From contig JBANDB010000021.1 in NCBI GenBank assembly GCA_037576215.1, forward strand, positions 62,001 to 126,000: 64,000 nucleotides of DNA, given 5' to 3'. Below the pieces are notes generated by a model. It was not told the DNA's origin. It ran no database searches and saw only the letters and a list, made by a program, of their open reading frames with translations. This stretch comes from Armillaria gallica (taxonomy: Eukaryota > Basidiomycota > Agaricomycetes > Agaricales > Physalacriaceae). Below, one piece after another: positions 33,930 through 46,252 of this stretch (position 1 is its first letter; each line of letters opens with the position of its first letter). The translations under genes and the position numbers were made by a program.

Positions 33930-35230
33930 GAAAGCATTGTGAGTTATCTTCTGCCGTGCATCTGCGACGAGGTACCGACCACTTTGGGGTCGGAATTGGT
34001 CAGTGTAACTGTTGACCTCGCCATTGGCACTTCAGAATCACGGAAGAATCAATGATTGCAAACTGAGTTGAGATTTACAGTCACGTGAAACCAAAGTGGT
34101 CCAAATCAATTATTATTTCGTTCGTCGGCAGGTTTTAAATAAGCTCCGCTGACATGCCGAACGTCAATTATGGGTGTCATGCATTAAGCGTGGCGGTAGC
34201 TAGCGCTCATCTCCCATGCCAGCAGTGTCGAGTCTGTCGACAGGTGCATCTGCTAGACTGCACCTACACCACAAGCCAACCCGCTGACCAAACTCTACCT
34301 TCTGCATGATCGCCTGGAGCTCTAGACTTCTCCCAACCTTACCTACGCCAGGAGTACTAGTTCTTTGAGCGTAATCTCAGAAGCTCTGTGAATGACTGAT
34401 TCTGAGCTATAGCCTGAGTTGAAATTTTCTAATAAATGACAAAATGCGAAAATGCAGCCGCTTGTACGTAGTCTTGTTGACCAGACTGGAAGATTCGTCC
34501 GAAGATGGGTCGTTCAATGGAGGTCGCTAAGGCCGGTCTGTCTTCGACGCGCCACATATCTCAATCTGGGCGAGAGTGTCGTTGTTTGCGCCCTGATTAA
34601 TGATTATCGAATTATATAGGTGAGTTAAGTTGATAGTCAGCAGGATTGCAAATATTCATGCGTCACGGTCCGGACCCTCCGGATATCCGCCCGACGCCGT
34701 TTGCCCCGCTGCGGTTCCCAGGTCCAGGGATAAATAAGAGGGAGGAGGAAGCCTGAGCACCGGCCCCGCCACCGCATCTTGTCAGATAGTGTACTTGTTG
34801 CGGTTAATAAAATGCAGTGTCCTAAAAAAAAGTTCACAGTAGGATTGAATTACACTCATTGAATGACATTGATTTGAACGCAATGACACCTTTATGCAAG
34901 CAAATTCTTTTATTGTGAATGTTACTCTCAACAAAGACTCCTTCAATGCAACACATGTAACACAGTTCCAGCCATGCCGACACACCACAGATAGACGAGT
35001 AAATATTAGAACGACAACCTGAATGATGCAGAGCATCATAGTACCCGTGGATGGAGTATGTGAACCATGTAAATCGTCGCGCTAAGCGCAGAAACGAGTA
35101 ACACGGAGCGTGTTGATGTCGGGCAACAGAATCCGACTGCGAACCAAAATGCTACAGCAAACGTCGTCAATAGGGAACGACCAGATATTAAATACGCACT
35201 TAGTCATCACACGGCGCAGCCTGAGCAGTT
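33930..35230. other. No supported gene
   Basis: AT-rich stretch between the Spt5-like gene and a helicase fragment; nothing recognised. Confidence 0.4.
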
Positions 35231-35239
35231 CTGTACAGA

Positions 35240-35405
35240 CGTCCTGAAATATAGAATCAGCGGAATTCCATATCTGGATCATCGCGTACGTCAATGTAAG
35301 CTAGAATGGGAGCTGTAAAATATGCCGATTTTCCGTTGCCGGTAGCTGTGCAAACAAGGAGTCGTTCCCGATGACAAGCTGCAACAAGCATCAGAAATCC
35401 TCACC
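35240..35405 (-). pseudogene. RecQ/DEAD-type helicase motif I fragment
   Basis: The minus strand encodes RERLLVCTATGNGKSAYFTA followed by PILAYIDVRDDP. ATGNGKS is a Walker A (motif I) sequence in the context typical of basidiomycete RecQ-like helicases. Neighbouring frames close at once on both sides and no motif II was found, so only a fragment remains. Confidence 0.45.
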
Positions 35406-35939
35406 CCCATGGGCTTACCACTATCCTTACCCGACCCGCTATATGTTTCCATAGGAGGAGACTTAATTTCAAAGGCCCTCATCCACAGAATAACTCAATC
35501 CACCAATCTTGGCCTGGCACGGTTCATTCTATTCTACCCATCATCATTTGTTCGTTCAATCCTGACTGCGTACGAGAGAGTTAAGACGATAACGTCCATC
35601 CGCAGACATCGGGCCGGGCGCAAAGTGGAACACATAATACAAGTGCGGATTACTATCGATCGACCAGAAGTGTCAATCCAAATATCCAAAGTGGCTCGTT
35701 TCCTCAATTCCGAGAATTTACATTGGAAATTTTGTAGAATGCTGGCTTAAATACCATACATGCATTGTGCCAAGTTTCAATTTTTTTGGGAGAACGTTAG
35801 CTGCTGCGGAATGGTACCGGCGTGCAAGTTGTCAATTTTGGCAGGGAAGTGTCAAGTCTGATCGGTGCACCTTGACAAAAGTCCTGATTTTTTTTTTTCG
35901 GAGCGAGACACACCAGATGAGTTAATGAAACTATGAAGA

Positions 35940-36040
35940 ACATAAACAGGTATCTCAGAAAAAAATTCTAGGTAAAACGGGAAAGAATTGTGACTGCTAG
36001 AAATAAAAAAGCATCGAAATTGGCACTTCTGGTGGTTTAC
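35940..36040 (+). repeat. Short repeat shared with both arms of inverted repeat A
   Basis: Blocks GGTAAAACGGGAAAGAAT and GCATCGAAATTGRCACTTCTGG align with 22458-22530 (same strand) and, inverted, with 9965-10040. Confidence 0.6.
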
Positions 36041-36065
36041 CGACCAATCCACTGGGTTCCCACGG

Positions 36066-36336
36066 CCAGTTAACTGCCATGCCGTCCCATGCCGAGCAGT
36101 TAACTGCCACTTCCTTATATGGAATGCGAGTTCGTTAGCTGCTCCCGGGCTCAATTTGTGGATTTGGGCCTCGATAATCAGTACTTTATATCTAATACAT
36201 GATTATAATACTTGAGAGGTCTTCTCATCAGAATTTATTTCCTCGCTGGTGAGAAATAGACATCTGGCAGTTAACTGCCATGCTTCGTCAGCCAAGTTAA
36301 CTGCCATCGGTCCGATCCGGTCCGACAGTTAACTGC
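36066..36336. repeat. Cluster of five CAGTTAACTG palindromes
   Basis: Copies lie at 36067-36076, 36097-36106, 36268-36277, about 36295-36304 (AAGTTAACTG variant) and 36326-36335. The best copy is the perfect 14-base palindrome GGCAGTTAACTGCC at 36266-36279, and most copies are followed by GCC. Spacing within each group is about 26-32 bases. No gene overlaps. Confidence 0.75.
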
Positions 36337-36339
36337 CGT

Positions 36340-37361
36340 TTGGCTCGTCGACGTTCACTGTGTTCTCTCTTTTGCCCTGTTTACATCAACACTAACAGAA
36401 AAATAAGTGATATACTTAGGATGGTCTCTTATTAGTTTCCTCTAATAAATGCTCTCATTTTGCTCATGTCTGACCACCCTAGTAGTCCTCAGAGCCGCCT
36501 GCATTCACTGCTTCCATTGGTCCAGGATCATGAATTTGAAGCCTTCAGTTTCAAGGGAAAGTATTTATGAGAATAGGTCCAACTCTTCCAATAATTAAGA
36601 TAGCGTACTCATCATAAATCTGAATATTGGTCTTCCAGTAGTCTCTTAAGTCTCTCAGACGGATTATGGCACCTGAAAATATTGTGAAATGCAGGACAGC
36701 ATCGAACACTCTGTATTTTAGCCCGCAGAATGTATCATGGGCGCGGCGCATGCACCGCACCTCCTTCTTGACTGGTCCTGGGGTTAAATTTCAGCTCGGT
36801 GTAAATTTACATTGCAGTATCTATGTATGAATAATGTAAATTTCTACTGAAAAGAACTTTATTTCCTTCAAAATAGAGGCAAAATTTCGCTGTCGTTGTG
36901 AGATAGACGAGTCGACAATTTCACTAAACGCTGTGGCTGTGAAGGCGAATATGGTATGGGAACCGCTGACTAACCTTCCTTTTTTGAATTCTTTTTTGTT
37001 CAAATTTGGATGGGGATACCCAGCGTATTGAACGGAAAACCCTTCTGGTCGACCGATAGTAGGCCTCGACGTTGACTGTGGAACCGACTCCGTTTTGGAA
37101 AGTCAGCGCAGTAAGAGAACAATGAAGGCAGGATACATTCATAAGGTAAGGACTGAGGGCGTAAACTACGCAAAGGAATGTGAATACTCATCATACATCA
37201 TCACCATCGTAGGCGTAAACCGCTAAACAAAATCATAGAACTTCGTAATCGGATCGTATAGGGTCGTAGCGAGGTCGTAAGGGGTCATGTAATATCGTTA
37301 TAGAGAATAAAATTCAGAGTCGAAGGCCACCACACACATACCGCTTCAGATCGTCCATCCA
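36340..37361. other. No supported gene
   Basis: AT-rich, downstream of the CCHC gene. Its 3' untranslated region probably lies at the right edge. Confidence 0.45.
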
Positions 37362-39867
37362 TTAGGCGCCGTTCCGCTCGTTCCTGCTGCCGTTGTTACG
37401 GTTATTACCATTTTTGTTTCTGCTACCCTCATGGGACCGACTGTTGCTGCGCCGTCCTCTGCTACCCGGCCTGCTATTACCCTCCGTAGAAGTGTTTGGT
37501 CCCGATGATGTCAAAAGCGGTCCCGGTCCCATCCATTCCTGCACTTCCGGGTAAGGACACAGTCCCGAAGGGTGGTCAATCCCGCAGCACCTAGTGCATC
37601 GGAACCCTCTCTCAATGCGCCTTCCCCTCCCCCCTATCCCAGAAGGATCACCGTAAGATAGGGAAGCGACCGTTTCAATGAGTCGGTTTTGAATTTCAGG
37701 AGTTTGGGATATGGGGGACGCGTAAATACCCCAAACTGCTCGAGTGCCAGAGCGTCGCGCATTTCCGATTACGAAGGGCCGTACCCTAACTGAATCCGTG
37801 AAAGTTTGAACGGCCACCATAGGATCCGCGCTCAGGTAGCTACCGTTAGAATGGACAAAGTTCAAGACGTCCGGGCTAGCCAACCACGCGTTTCGAACCA
37901 GTCTTTCCACCCTGTTTTGACTACTTGTGAGGTAGCTTAGACCATCCAGAGTAAACAGGAAAGACGTCATCCTGGGAAAAGCCGGTGCTATGAAGATTGT
38001 CGCCACTTCCGTTGACCAGACCCCCTCCGTCGCTCGAACAAGATGATTTCTCGCTGTAGTCGTTAGCCCTTGGATGAAGTACCAGCTGGGGTTTGAGCCA
38101 GCATCATGACCTTCAGGGTTCATCGCGACTGGTGTACCCACCTCCATGTTAGGCAGGTGTTCTCTCGCGAGCCGTGGAAGAAGATTGAACAAAGTACTGG
38201 CCTGTTCATAGCCATTATTCACCGGATAACCCTGGTCGTAAAAGCGAATAAAAATCGTGTTGCGGTCCATCATGTTTCTCCAGCTTTCCGCCACCATTGG
38301 GTCGCTGTTAATGAAAAAGGAATCCCGAGATAATCCCTGCAGGACTGGGAACCCACCCGGACCAGGAACCGGAGTATATGCAATTGGGGCAGGAACATTC
38401 GGGGGAGGGGGAGGGGGGAACGAAAGAGGGATTCCTAAGGGCTGCGCGGCCGGGAACGGGTTTTTATTCGAGTCAGAGCTTCCTTGACCACCATTCTGGT
38501 GTTGAACTGGCCCTTGAGGCGACATTGGAGTCATGCGAGGCATTGAAGCGGTAATTTGCTGCCGTCCATCAATTATTCCTACCGTGCTCATAGGCAGTCT
38601 GGAGTCTCCCCCTTGAGGCGTGCTGCGTCCACTCCCAGAGACCCGAAATCCGCCGGACAATGATGGAGTGGGGGAGAATAGAGAGGGGGGAGGTTGCGAG
38701 TTAAACATTGCCACATCCATATAAGCTCTCTGGATCATGGGGTTCGACAAGTCCGTGAATTGATGTGGGCTCATCCAGGTGCCAGGCCAGTAGTTCGGGT
38801 CAGTGACATTGGTGTATGGAGGGAAGCTACCCACGTACATAGCCGCAGGGCGTTGGTCAAAGTTTTGCTGAGCTCTGAGGCTGCTCGACGCACTGTTCAG
38901 CCCGTCAAAATCACTGTCGTCATTGTCGGATTCTTCGTCGAGTACCATTTGTCCGTTTTGTGGCTCCTCCACCTCCTCGTCGCTGCCCACTCTCTGTCTC
39001 TTCTGGCGGCGGGATCCATCGTTGACATTGCTGTTGGTTTCAACGTTTGAAGGGGTTGACAAATTCCCTGACTCAACGCGAACATTTGAGGTTGAAGGAG
39101 CAGATCCTCCCGATTGTCCAGAATCGGCAGGCTGCTGCACAGATGGGAGGAATTTCTGTAGTGGCCGTTGGAGGCTGGACGTAGTGCCCACTCTGTCTCC
39201 TCCTGCAGATGCAGCTTGGCTACTAGCAAAGTTCATGAACATCTGACTGCCTGAATCTAATGTCAACGCACACGTAGGCCAAGTAAACACTGTACTTACT
39301 TGGAGCAGGTCTATAATTCGGCGGGCGTTGGTAACACACGCCATCTGCACGCGTACGACCTTTCCCTTTCACCGAACTGGGCAAGCCATCTCTCGCGATT
39401 ACTCCCGGAGTTGCTATCGTAAGAAGATGCTGGGGAGGGGGCGTGATATCTGGAGCTCCTCCTTCAGCATGATCGACGTCCGTCCTCGTTGCACCATTAG
39501 CGCGCTCGACCGTATCAGCCAATTCGCCATTGAAGGTCGGTGCAGAAGCGGGATCACCCTGGGGAGTGGGTCGCCCATCAAAAACACCAGGTCTATCACC
39601 CCCTATTGCAACGGTTCTCACCTTATAACGTTCAAGTTAAATGAGGTTTCTTTCATAGGACTCTGGTTGACTCACATCGGGAGGCTGGACAGAAGCAGCA
39701 TCACCAGGTAACCCGATGAGGTTGGCCTCGGTCATATTGGTACCACCATTGGGGAGGTGCTGGACAGCCATGGTACTGAAGGACAACATCGAGCCTGGGG
39801 GCTGGGGAGCATCATTGTGAACTGCGTTCGCAGTCGGGGTGATGTTAGAAGTATTCGTCGTCGCCAT
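37362..39867 (-). CDS. CCHC zinc-knuckle protein (800 aa)
   Basis: Minus-strand exons 39867-39676, 39621-39300 and 39250-37362; introns GTGAGT and GTAAGT, frames joined exactly. The first 140 residues and the region 155-480 are low in complexity (Ser, Pro, Gln, Asn), with a polyproline run near 455-465. A compact region (about 480-700) contains INSDPMVAESWRNMMDRNTI and RNHLVRATEGVWSTEVATIF. Near 723-736, CTRCCGIDHPSGLC fits CX2CX4HX4C, a nucleic-acid-binding zinc knuckle. The tail is Arg/Gly/Asn/Ser-rich. Proteins of this plan are multicopy in agaricomycetes and often sit in repeat-rich DNA. No reverse transcriptase, integrase or protease is adjacent, so I do not call it a Gag protein. Intact as read. 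Confidence 0.72.
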
Positions 39868-39879
39868 TGTATAGTACAA

Positions 39880-41360
39880 GAATCAAGGTTTAGAAAGAGC
39901 ACTGTCGTTTGGTACGTTTATAGAGCAAGGCGAGGAGGAAGGGGGGCTAACGGTATTTGCCCATTTTTATACTGCTCTCTTTCAAAGAACTACCGAATGC
40001 ATCGCATTTCTTTTGTCCTACTGGCGTTCGCGTCACGCGTGTTTGATGACGCCATCGCAAGGGTTCCAACACGTGTACTGAGCCACTCGAAGGGCACCTC
40101 GCCCGTCTTGTGGGCCTCACGATTCTACGCAGGGGAAATTACTCTCGTAGGTTGAAGACTGTCGAAGAGAGACATGTTGGAAGATATCGTCGCCTCCAGC
40201 AAGACATCACAGTAAAGGAATACATGTTTGATCTCCGCTAGCAGCTCCGCCACTCGTCCATCAGGGTTTGACATGGTGTGCAAGGTACTCGAGAACTCGG
40301 AAGGCCAACGTGATTCTTGCGTCATCCAGTAGCAGTCCCTACGGTACGGCAGGTATTATTACCCACTGTAAGGACTGCCACCGCTATAAAACCTTCGTAC
40401 ACGGCTAAACGCAAGATGGTCAGGAAGATGCTCTCAAGCGCTTTGGCATGGCCTCGAATCCAGAGTAACCCGCTTTTGAATTAAAAATACTAACGAAACG
40501 GCAGGAGAAACCCCAGACTTCTCATCAAGAAGCTCACAACAGGAGGCACAACACCAGCGCTAAAGAGTGACGATGCACGCAGGATCATCCCATCGCGCGC
40601 GTACAGCTGCCCCGGCATGTGATTGGACGAGAAGCCCATCAGAGTTTTAAAACGGCGGAGCACTCCTCCCCATTGACTATTTCAGCTCTGAGGTGATACC
40701 TCAGGATGGATGTGAAAGTCGCCGCCCCTCATCAGTGCTAATTCTTCCCATGTCGTTGCACTCGGTGAAACTAATCCCGGCAGCGTGTCCTACACTGCTG
40801 TTCCACTCGAGGAGGCGTTCAACACGGCACACGCCAATTCCAGCCGAACATACACTGCGGTTTAGGTCGTCTTCGTGGAGCAGTGGCACATGAATTCACT
40901 GTAGTTCTCGGTGTAGGAGCGTCCCACACTGCGGCTGCATGCGGCGCGCGTGGAACACGGAACCTGCAGAGACTGCGGGCTGTGTCAGGAAGTTATTCCG
41001 TAAGTGTTGATCCTGGCTCAAAGCGCCGAGCATAGGAGCAAGATCCAGTCTGGCCATAGGGCATTTTATTTAGCACGTTATTCCTCAGTATATCCAGGTG
41101 AGGACAATTCTCATGGTCCACATAGCCGTCTCACAACTCGCTACTGTCTACGTCATTAGTCTTCGTGCCGTCATCTTTGTATCTTGGGTGCTCATACCCG
41201 CCCTCCAGGAGCTATTCTACATGAAGCATGCTTGCTATTTGTTTAGTGACATCACTAAGGAAATAATTCATGAGCTTGTTTAACATGAGCTTGGCTTACT
41301 ACCGCACCTTGCTTTGCACAGGCACCCGACATCCTGAAATGAAGATGGGCGCCCAAGTTG
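39880..41360. other. No supported gene
   Basis: Upstream region of the CCHC gene and repeat-free sequence up to the direct repeat at 41365. No recognisable frame. Confidence 0.4.
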
Positions 41361-41364
41361 GCGC

Positions 41365-42756
41365 TTGTCAGACAGGGCGCACACGTGTACACTCCTTGCT
41401 GCCACGCTCGATTGGCGCAGCAGTGGCCTAAGATACCATGTAATCGAGGTAGCCGTCAGCGTGGAACCACATCGTGGATGGACAAACTCACCATGTCGTA
41501 CCAAACACGTTGCCGCCATCTTCAGGCTCGGTGGAATGGGAGTCAGCCTCCCTCTGGTGTTGTCAAAACCATCGATTTTCGATCCTATATAATAAGCCAA
41601 CATGTTAACCATCAAGTCGTTGCAGTGGAAAACTTACTCGTAAAATCCTGACTCTGCAACGTGCGAGATCCCGTATCCATGAATCGACGTTTCTTAGGTC
41701 ATCTAATCGTAACCGTGATACAACGCTTTAAGCTGACGGCGACAAGCTTAAGGGAAGAGACAAGCAGGATCAATTGTGCCGGGTGCCGAATTCCAGACGT
41801 CGGGTTGGCGTCCCGAATTTCCCGAAGTAGGCTGTTTCGCATCCTGGGACCAACAGCTCTGAAGTGTGAGATATTCGAGCTTCTCATGCAAAGAAAGTTA
41901 GTCACCGTCTGGTTCTCGTACGGAATTACTTACGTGTTGGCTATCTCCTCGGGTACTTCGTAGTGTTTAAGGCTGGATAAATCGTAGTTAGCCCCCACGT
42001 CGCGCTTGCCAAAGATGTAAACCTGTTTTGCTACTCACTTCGTTTGAGTCCAGCGTTACGATTTTAACCTGAAGTCCTCACAGATGTGCGGCAGTACCAT
42101 GGTACATCCATTGCTTGTCTCATTCCTCGTTGAATTGCTAATACGAGTAAGGAATACTAGTAGTGATGCACCGTCCGTAAGCGCAAAGTGGGCAAGAATT
42201 CCAGCGGTTCTGAAGTAAACACCCCAGATTATCCGCAAAGAGAAAAGAGAACCAATCCCAGCCAAAGTGAAGCCCTGGCAAGGGTTTGGGCAGACATCCG
42301 ACAGATTCGAAATCAACAGTCAGGACGCAAGATTTCAAACCCCGATGACCTTCTGATTCAAACAAGTACATCGGGATACGACTCTACGTCATATCGTGCT
42401 CTGACAAGTCCAAAGTCGTTGTTCCACGACGGCTCAGGATTTATTCCGCTGTGTCCACGGCGGCCATCCAGACAGTAAATATTCTACGCCAAGATATCAG
42501 TAGAACGCACAGACTCTCTGCGTCAGCAGGTAAGGACTTGTGTCTGAATTAATATGCACGACAGTATGGCTCACCGTTTCTGTAGAACTTTAGAAGAGGT
42601 TGTTCTTTTGATGTTAATTTGGAGAATCCCACAGAAATGATGGAATCTGGTTTCTCTTCTAGTCTCACAGGAGCATCTTCGCGTCGTTGTATCCGTTAGT
42701 ATACAAGTCATGAGCTGCTCGTCATCCAACCTGATGTACAAGAGACAGCGACATTC
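41365..42756 (+). repeat. Partial direct copy of unit X end plus unit Y start
   Basis: Nearly identical to 28896-30284 in the same orientation, crossing the X/Y junction. It contains the near-palindrome at 42446-42463. The copy begins abruptly inside X and ends inside Y, so it was copied as a piece of the compound unit. Confidence 0.9.
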
Positions 42757-43369
42757 AAGAGTCAAAAATCATAGCAGGATTCAAGAACAAAATGCTGCCC
42801 GATGACTGTTCGCGAGTCCCGCCGCCGTACATACATAATGCTCCCAGGGAACCTGAAAGTCATGACCGCTCTCTTCTCTTTTCTGTCAAAGCGTCTTCCA
42901 GATGGCCCAGATCGCACTTGCAAACGGCAAATTGACGCATCGGCTAGACTCTGCCTGACGCGATTCAGTTCTTTCGCTCCCATCAAAAATTCTAGTCGGT
43001 GTTAATCGTTTTGATTCGCGCCGTTACACTTATCTACTACAGTCGCGTTCGTATTACCATCTCCTGACTTTTCTTCCTGTTAAGTCTTTGCTATTCGATG
43101 TCCCAAAGTTTGGAGACCTTGAAGGCTACGCGGAGGTAGCACTGTAGCAGTACACCGTAGCATCAGAGGTCAAGTCGATTGTCGCATGAATCCCAACTAT
43201 GGAATGTCGCTGAGGTTTCTACTGACCGAACTACGTAGATTTTACGGGATCATGCAGAGGAGGGTGTTGGTGAGAAGGTTGGCCTAAACGAGCTACACAT
43301 ACGACTACACCGTCCAAACGGTGTCCTGATGTACCCACCGCCCTTGTTTCGCGCGTTCGGGATCGATGA

Positions 43370-43483
43370 TGTGGATGCTGATGGTCACCCTCAGCGCGTC
43401 TGAGGCTGGAGACCATCCATATGATTTCGATTATGCAGGACGGCTTATCGAATCTTACTCTTTACCGTACGACTTGCCTTAGC
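43370..43483 (+). pseudogene. Small gene family, short remnant
   Basis: DVDADGHPQRV is followed, after an internal deletion and a change of frame, by PYDFDYAGRLIESYSLPYDL and a stop. This is the GLDF and C-terminal blocks of the family with the middle lost. Confidence 0.6.
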
Positions 43484-43879
43484 CTTGGCTGGACTTTTCG
43501 TTTACTATAGCTAATGGATGACGAAAATCAAAATTGACGCTGTTTCTTGAAGATAGCGACATTAAAAGTGGACCCAGTCTCTCTCTTCCCAAGTCTAACC
43601 ACGTCACGCCTTGAGCCTGGATGGACAAGCTTCACCCGAAAATTGATTGGTATACATATGGTACATAGTATGCGCATGTTGAATTCCCGTACAGGCGTAC
43701 TACGCAGACATCTTCTCCACTCGGTCTGATAAAGACCGCAACATAGTGCTCAGCCGTTGTCCCATGGCTGACCAGCCGTTCCAAATCACGGCACGAAAGG
43801 AAATGTCACTAGATATCATGAGATAGACCGAAACGGCCGCGAAAAGATATGGAAAAAGTCGTTTGGAGGGGTTGTGCAG

Positions 43880-45276
43880 GCCATTTAGTGGGATCTAAGA
43901 TGAAGATGAGAGGAAAGGCGGCGAGTATGGGCAAGCACATACGCGAAGGAGATCTTCTGATATCCAAGCTCGTTGCTTCGAATCAACTGACACCCAAACC
44001 TGGAGTTGTGTATCGTCCCCTTTCTCGGAATCGCCGGTGGCAATGTACTTCCGCCCTCGATATACTGTATAACCCTGTTGATGCGGCGTATCTCAGTTGG
44101 TTCGTCGATCACATACGATGTCTACTTACGACAGCTTGAATCAGATCATGAGCTATATTCCGTCAGTGCTTGAATCACAACCTATAAACAGAGGAGACGA
44201 CTGACAGGAACCATGAACTAAGACCTCCTGCTCTCGCCCTAGCTCAGTACTCAGAATCACCGCAATGCCGGTGCTACTTCCGACTAAAACGGATTCGTCT
44301 TCGTGTATGAATTCAATAGGTATCAGGACATTTTCAAAGATGTGGAGGGCCGCGCGATTAATTCTGTTGCGTTTGACGGTCGAGTAAAAGTCTATCCCGT
44401 CGTACAAATTCGTCGCGACAAAGGCATCCCCCTTAATTGAAAGAGCTGATGCACCACTGTGCGAGCGATTAAGACAGGTCTCCAGGAAGGACGTTCAAAC
44501 TCACATTCTCCGATCAGACCAAACTCTCCAGATAGTAATATTTTCGTCCAAATCGTAACAGCTTTGATCACTGAGTGTCAGAAATGGCGCAAGAAGCCAA
44601 CGAAGTTCAAACGCACAGAATTCCGTGATCTAGATAGGAGATGAGGAGCTGATTTGGCGCACTGGGTGAGATATGGATGCCTGTGGGAACTAGAGCAGGA
44701 TCTTCGAAGTTCAGTGGCTTTAGGACGTTGTCAACAGGCTGTGCAATTGTCGTGGATAGTCGCCAGTCATCTATACACGAATGAATGTGCAATTCCTTGA
44801 GAGGGAGAGTTTCATACAGAGTGCGATCTGCCTCAAAACACTGACTGAAATTCCGTGGCCAATGATCATTCGCTTAGACGTCGAATCAACCAAACAAACT
44901 CTTATAGGGCCTGCAAGGTCGCAAATCCAGGTGGGTTCTCTGGGAGCCTGTGTCACTTTGAAAGTTAATAATTATCAAGACATTGAACAAAAAAACACAC
45001 ATAAGCCCCTGGAGATACGATGCAAGCGTACAGTTTACCAGAGCGCAAACCAGCAAAGAGTAGAGCAGAATCATTTGAGTACCAACGAAGGACAGTGACC
45101 GAGGCGCCCGCGATTGAAAAAGTGTTAACGTTGCGACCGTTTACAGTCAATGTCACGATGATTTTCCCTTGGTCGTCGGCGCTTGCCATCATGCTACCGT
45201 CCGGCGAAAAGGCTATGGCATTAATCGAGTCCAGGTGAAGACCTTTGAACCGCTTCAGAAGTCGATAACTAGGCAT
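43880..45276 (-). CDS. WD40-repeat protein, several introns, possibly decaying
   Basis: From the ATG at 45276: RLLKRFKGLHLDSINAIAFS, then PDGSMMASADDQGKIIV and SVTVLRWYSNDSALLFAGLR, a typical WD40 blade series. Further pieces on the same strand: PTWICDLAGPIRVCLVDSTS (about 44900), HISPSAPNQLLISYLDHGIL (about 44620), GDAFVATNLYDGIDFYSTVK and ESVLVGSSTGIAVILSTELG (44200-44430), then KYIATGDSEKGDDTQLQVWV (about 44030). The order fits a single agaricomycete WD40 protein of unknown role. I could not join all exons without an in-frame stop near 44155 and a phase mismatch near 44960, so it may be a pseudogene. Exon limits are approximate. Confidence 0.55.
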
Positions 45277-45394
45277 GGGGAAAGGTGCTGACAGATTCAC
45301 ATAGTGTCAGATGCCTATATACCTACAAACGCCTCATGTCTGCCTCATGTTCCGGATCGAATAAATTTCGATACTGACCTTTGAACGTCCCATC

Positions 45395-46252
45395 ATGTCT
45401 GCTTCACAAATTCTGGCTGGCACGGAGGTAGAGAGATGGTACGTTGTACTCTCGTTGTGTGGGACCATTGGTGTTTCCGTCTATACCTTCTGGAGTGTAC
45501 GCACCAGTCCGTATAATTGGGCTCCACGTGTTGGGGGTAAAAGGAGGATTGCTTTGTCGATGGTCACCCCACTGGTCATTTCACATCTGATTCGTCCTGT
45601 CGCTCTGCGCTTAATGGAGGGCATCACTAAGAGTGCTGCCAGACCACTTGAATGGGTGGGCAAGGAGCTCGACTTTGAGCGGGTTCTGTCTCAGATCATG
45701 ATCGTGGTACTCATCTCATCCATCGCTTTCCACTCTCGCTCGCTCTTGGCTTCCGTGATGCGATCAATGACGTGGTCCTTCCTATCATTTTTCCAATCAG
45801 CCTTGACGTCGGCCGCGTCGGTAGGCTTTACGACACCACGAATCATCTTCATCGTTGCCGTTCTAGGATATGCCGGTTGGAAACTCTATGCTGTGTACCA
45901 TATAGGCGGTTTTGGACACGCGGACACGCTCCTTGACTTGACATCGTCAACGGACGTTCCTGCTACTGCCATCACTAGCACGACTCCTGATTACGAAAAA
46001 ACGTACACAGGCACGTCTTCTAACAATGAACCAACTCATTTCGTTCGTGCCACGTCGGATCCGGAGATCGACCAAGATAGCAATGATACACCCTGGCTCG
46101 GTATGACCGCCTTCCATTTGCGGTTCTCCGCCGACGATCACGATGTGGACCCTGCAGTCGCTGCCAGAGGCGCGGAGCCGACCAAGTGGCAGATACATCG
46201 CGTTCGCGTAGATTCACTGAGAAAGTCCCATAACAAGGACTACCCGCCGTGA
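45395..46252 (+). CDS. Multi-pass membrane protein, unknown function (285 aa)
   Basis: Single exon from an ATG. Hydrophobic segments lie near residues 17-37 (YVVLSLCGTIGVSVYTFW), 52-70 (LSMVTPLVISHLIRPVAL), 100-118 (IMIVVLISSIAFHS) and 146-166 (IIFIVAVLGYAGWKLYAVY). A soluble, acidic C-terminal tail of about 110 residues follows, rich in Ser, Thr and Asp. No recognised domain. It diverges from the WD40 gene with about 118 bases between start codons, so the two may share a promoter. Confidence 0.6.
   Translation: MSASQILAGTEVERWYVVLSLCGTIGVSVYTFWSVRTSPYNWAPRVGGKRRIALSMVTPLVISHLIRPVALRLMEGITKSAARPLEWVGKELDFERVLSQIMIVVLISSIAFHSRSLLASVMRSMTWSFLSFFQSALTSAASVGFTTPRIIFIVAVLGYAGWKLYAVYHIGGFGHADTLLDLTSSTDVPATAITSTTPDYEKTYTGTSSNNEPTHFVRATSDPEIDQDSNDTPWLGMTAFHLRFSADDHDVDPAVAARGAEPTKWQIHRVRVDSLRKSHNKDYPP

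Noticed and set aside
36066..36336. CRISPR-like array
   Set aside because: Palindromic cores vary in flanks, there are only five, spacing is in two groups, and the genome is eukaryotic.
37362..39867. Calling the CCHC protein a retroelement Gag
   Set aside because: No protease, reverse transcriptase, RNase H or integrase frame and no LTR-like direct repeats flank it.
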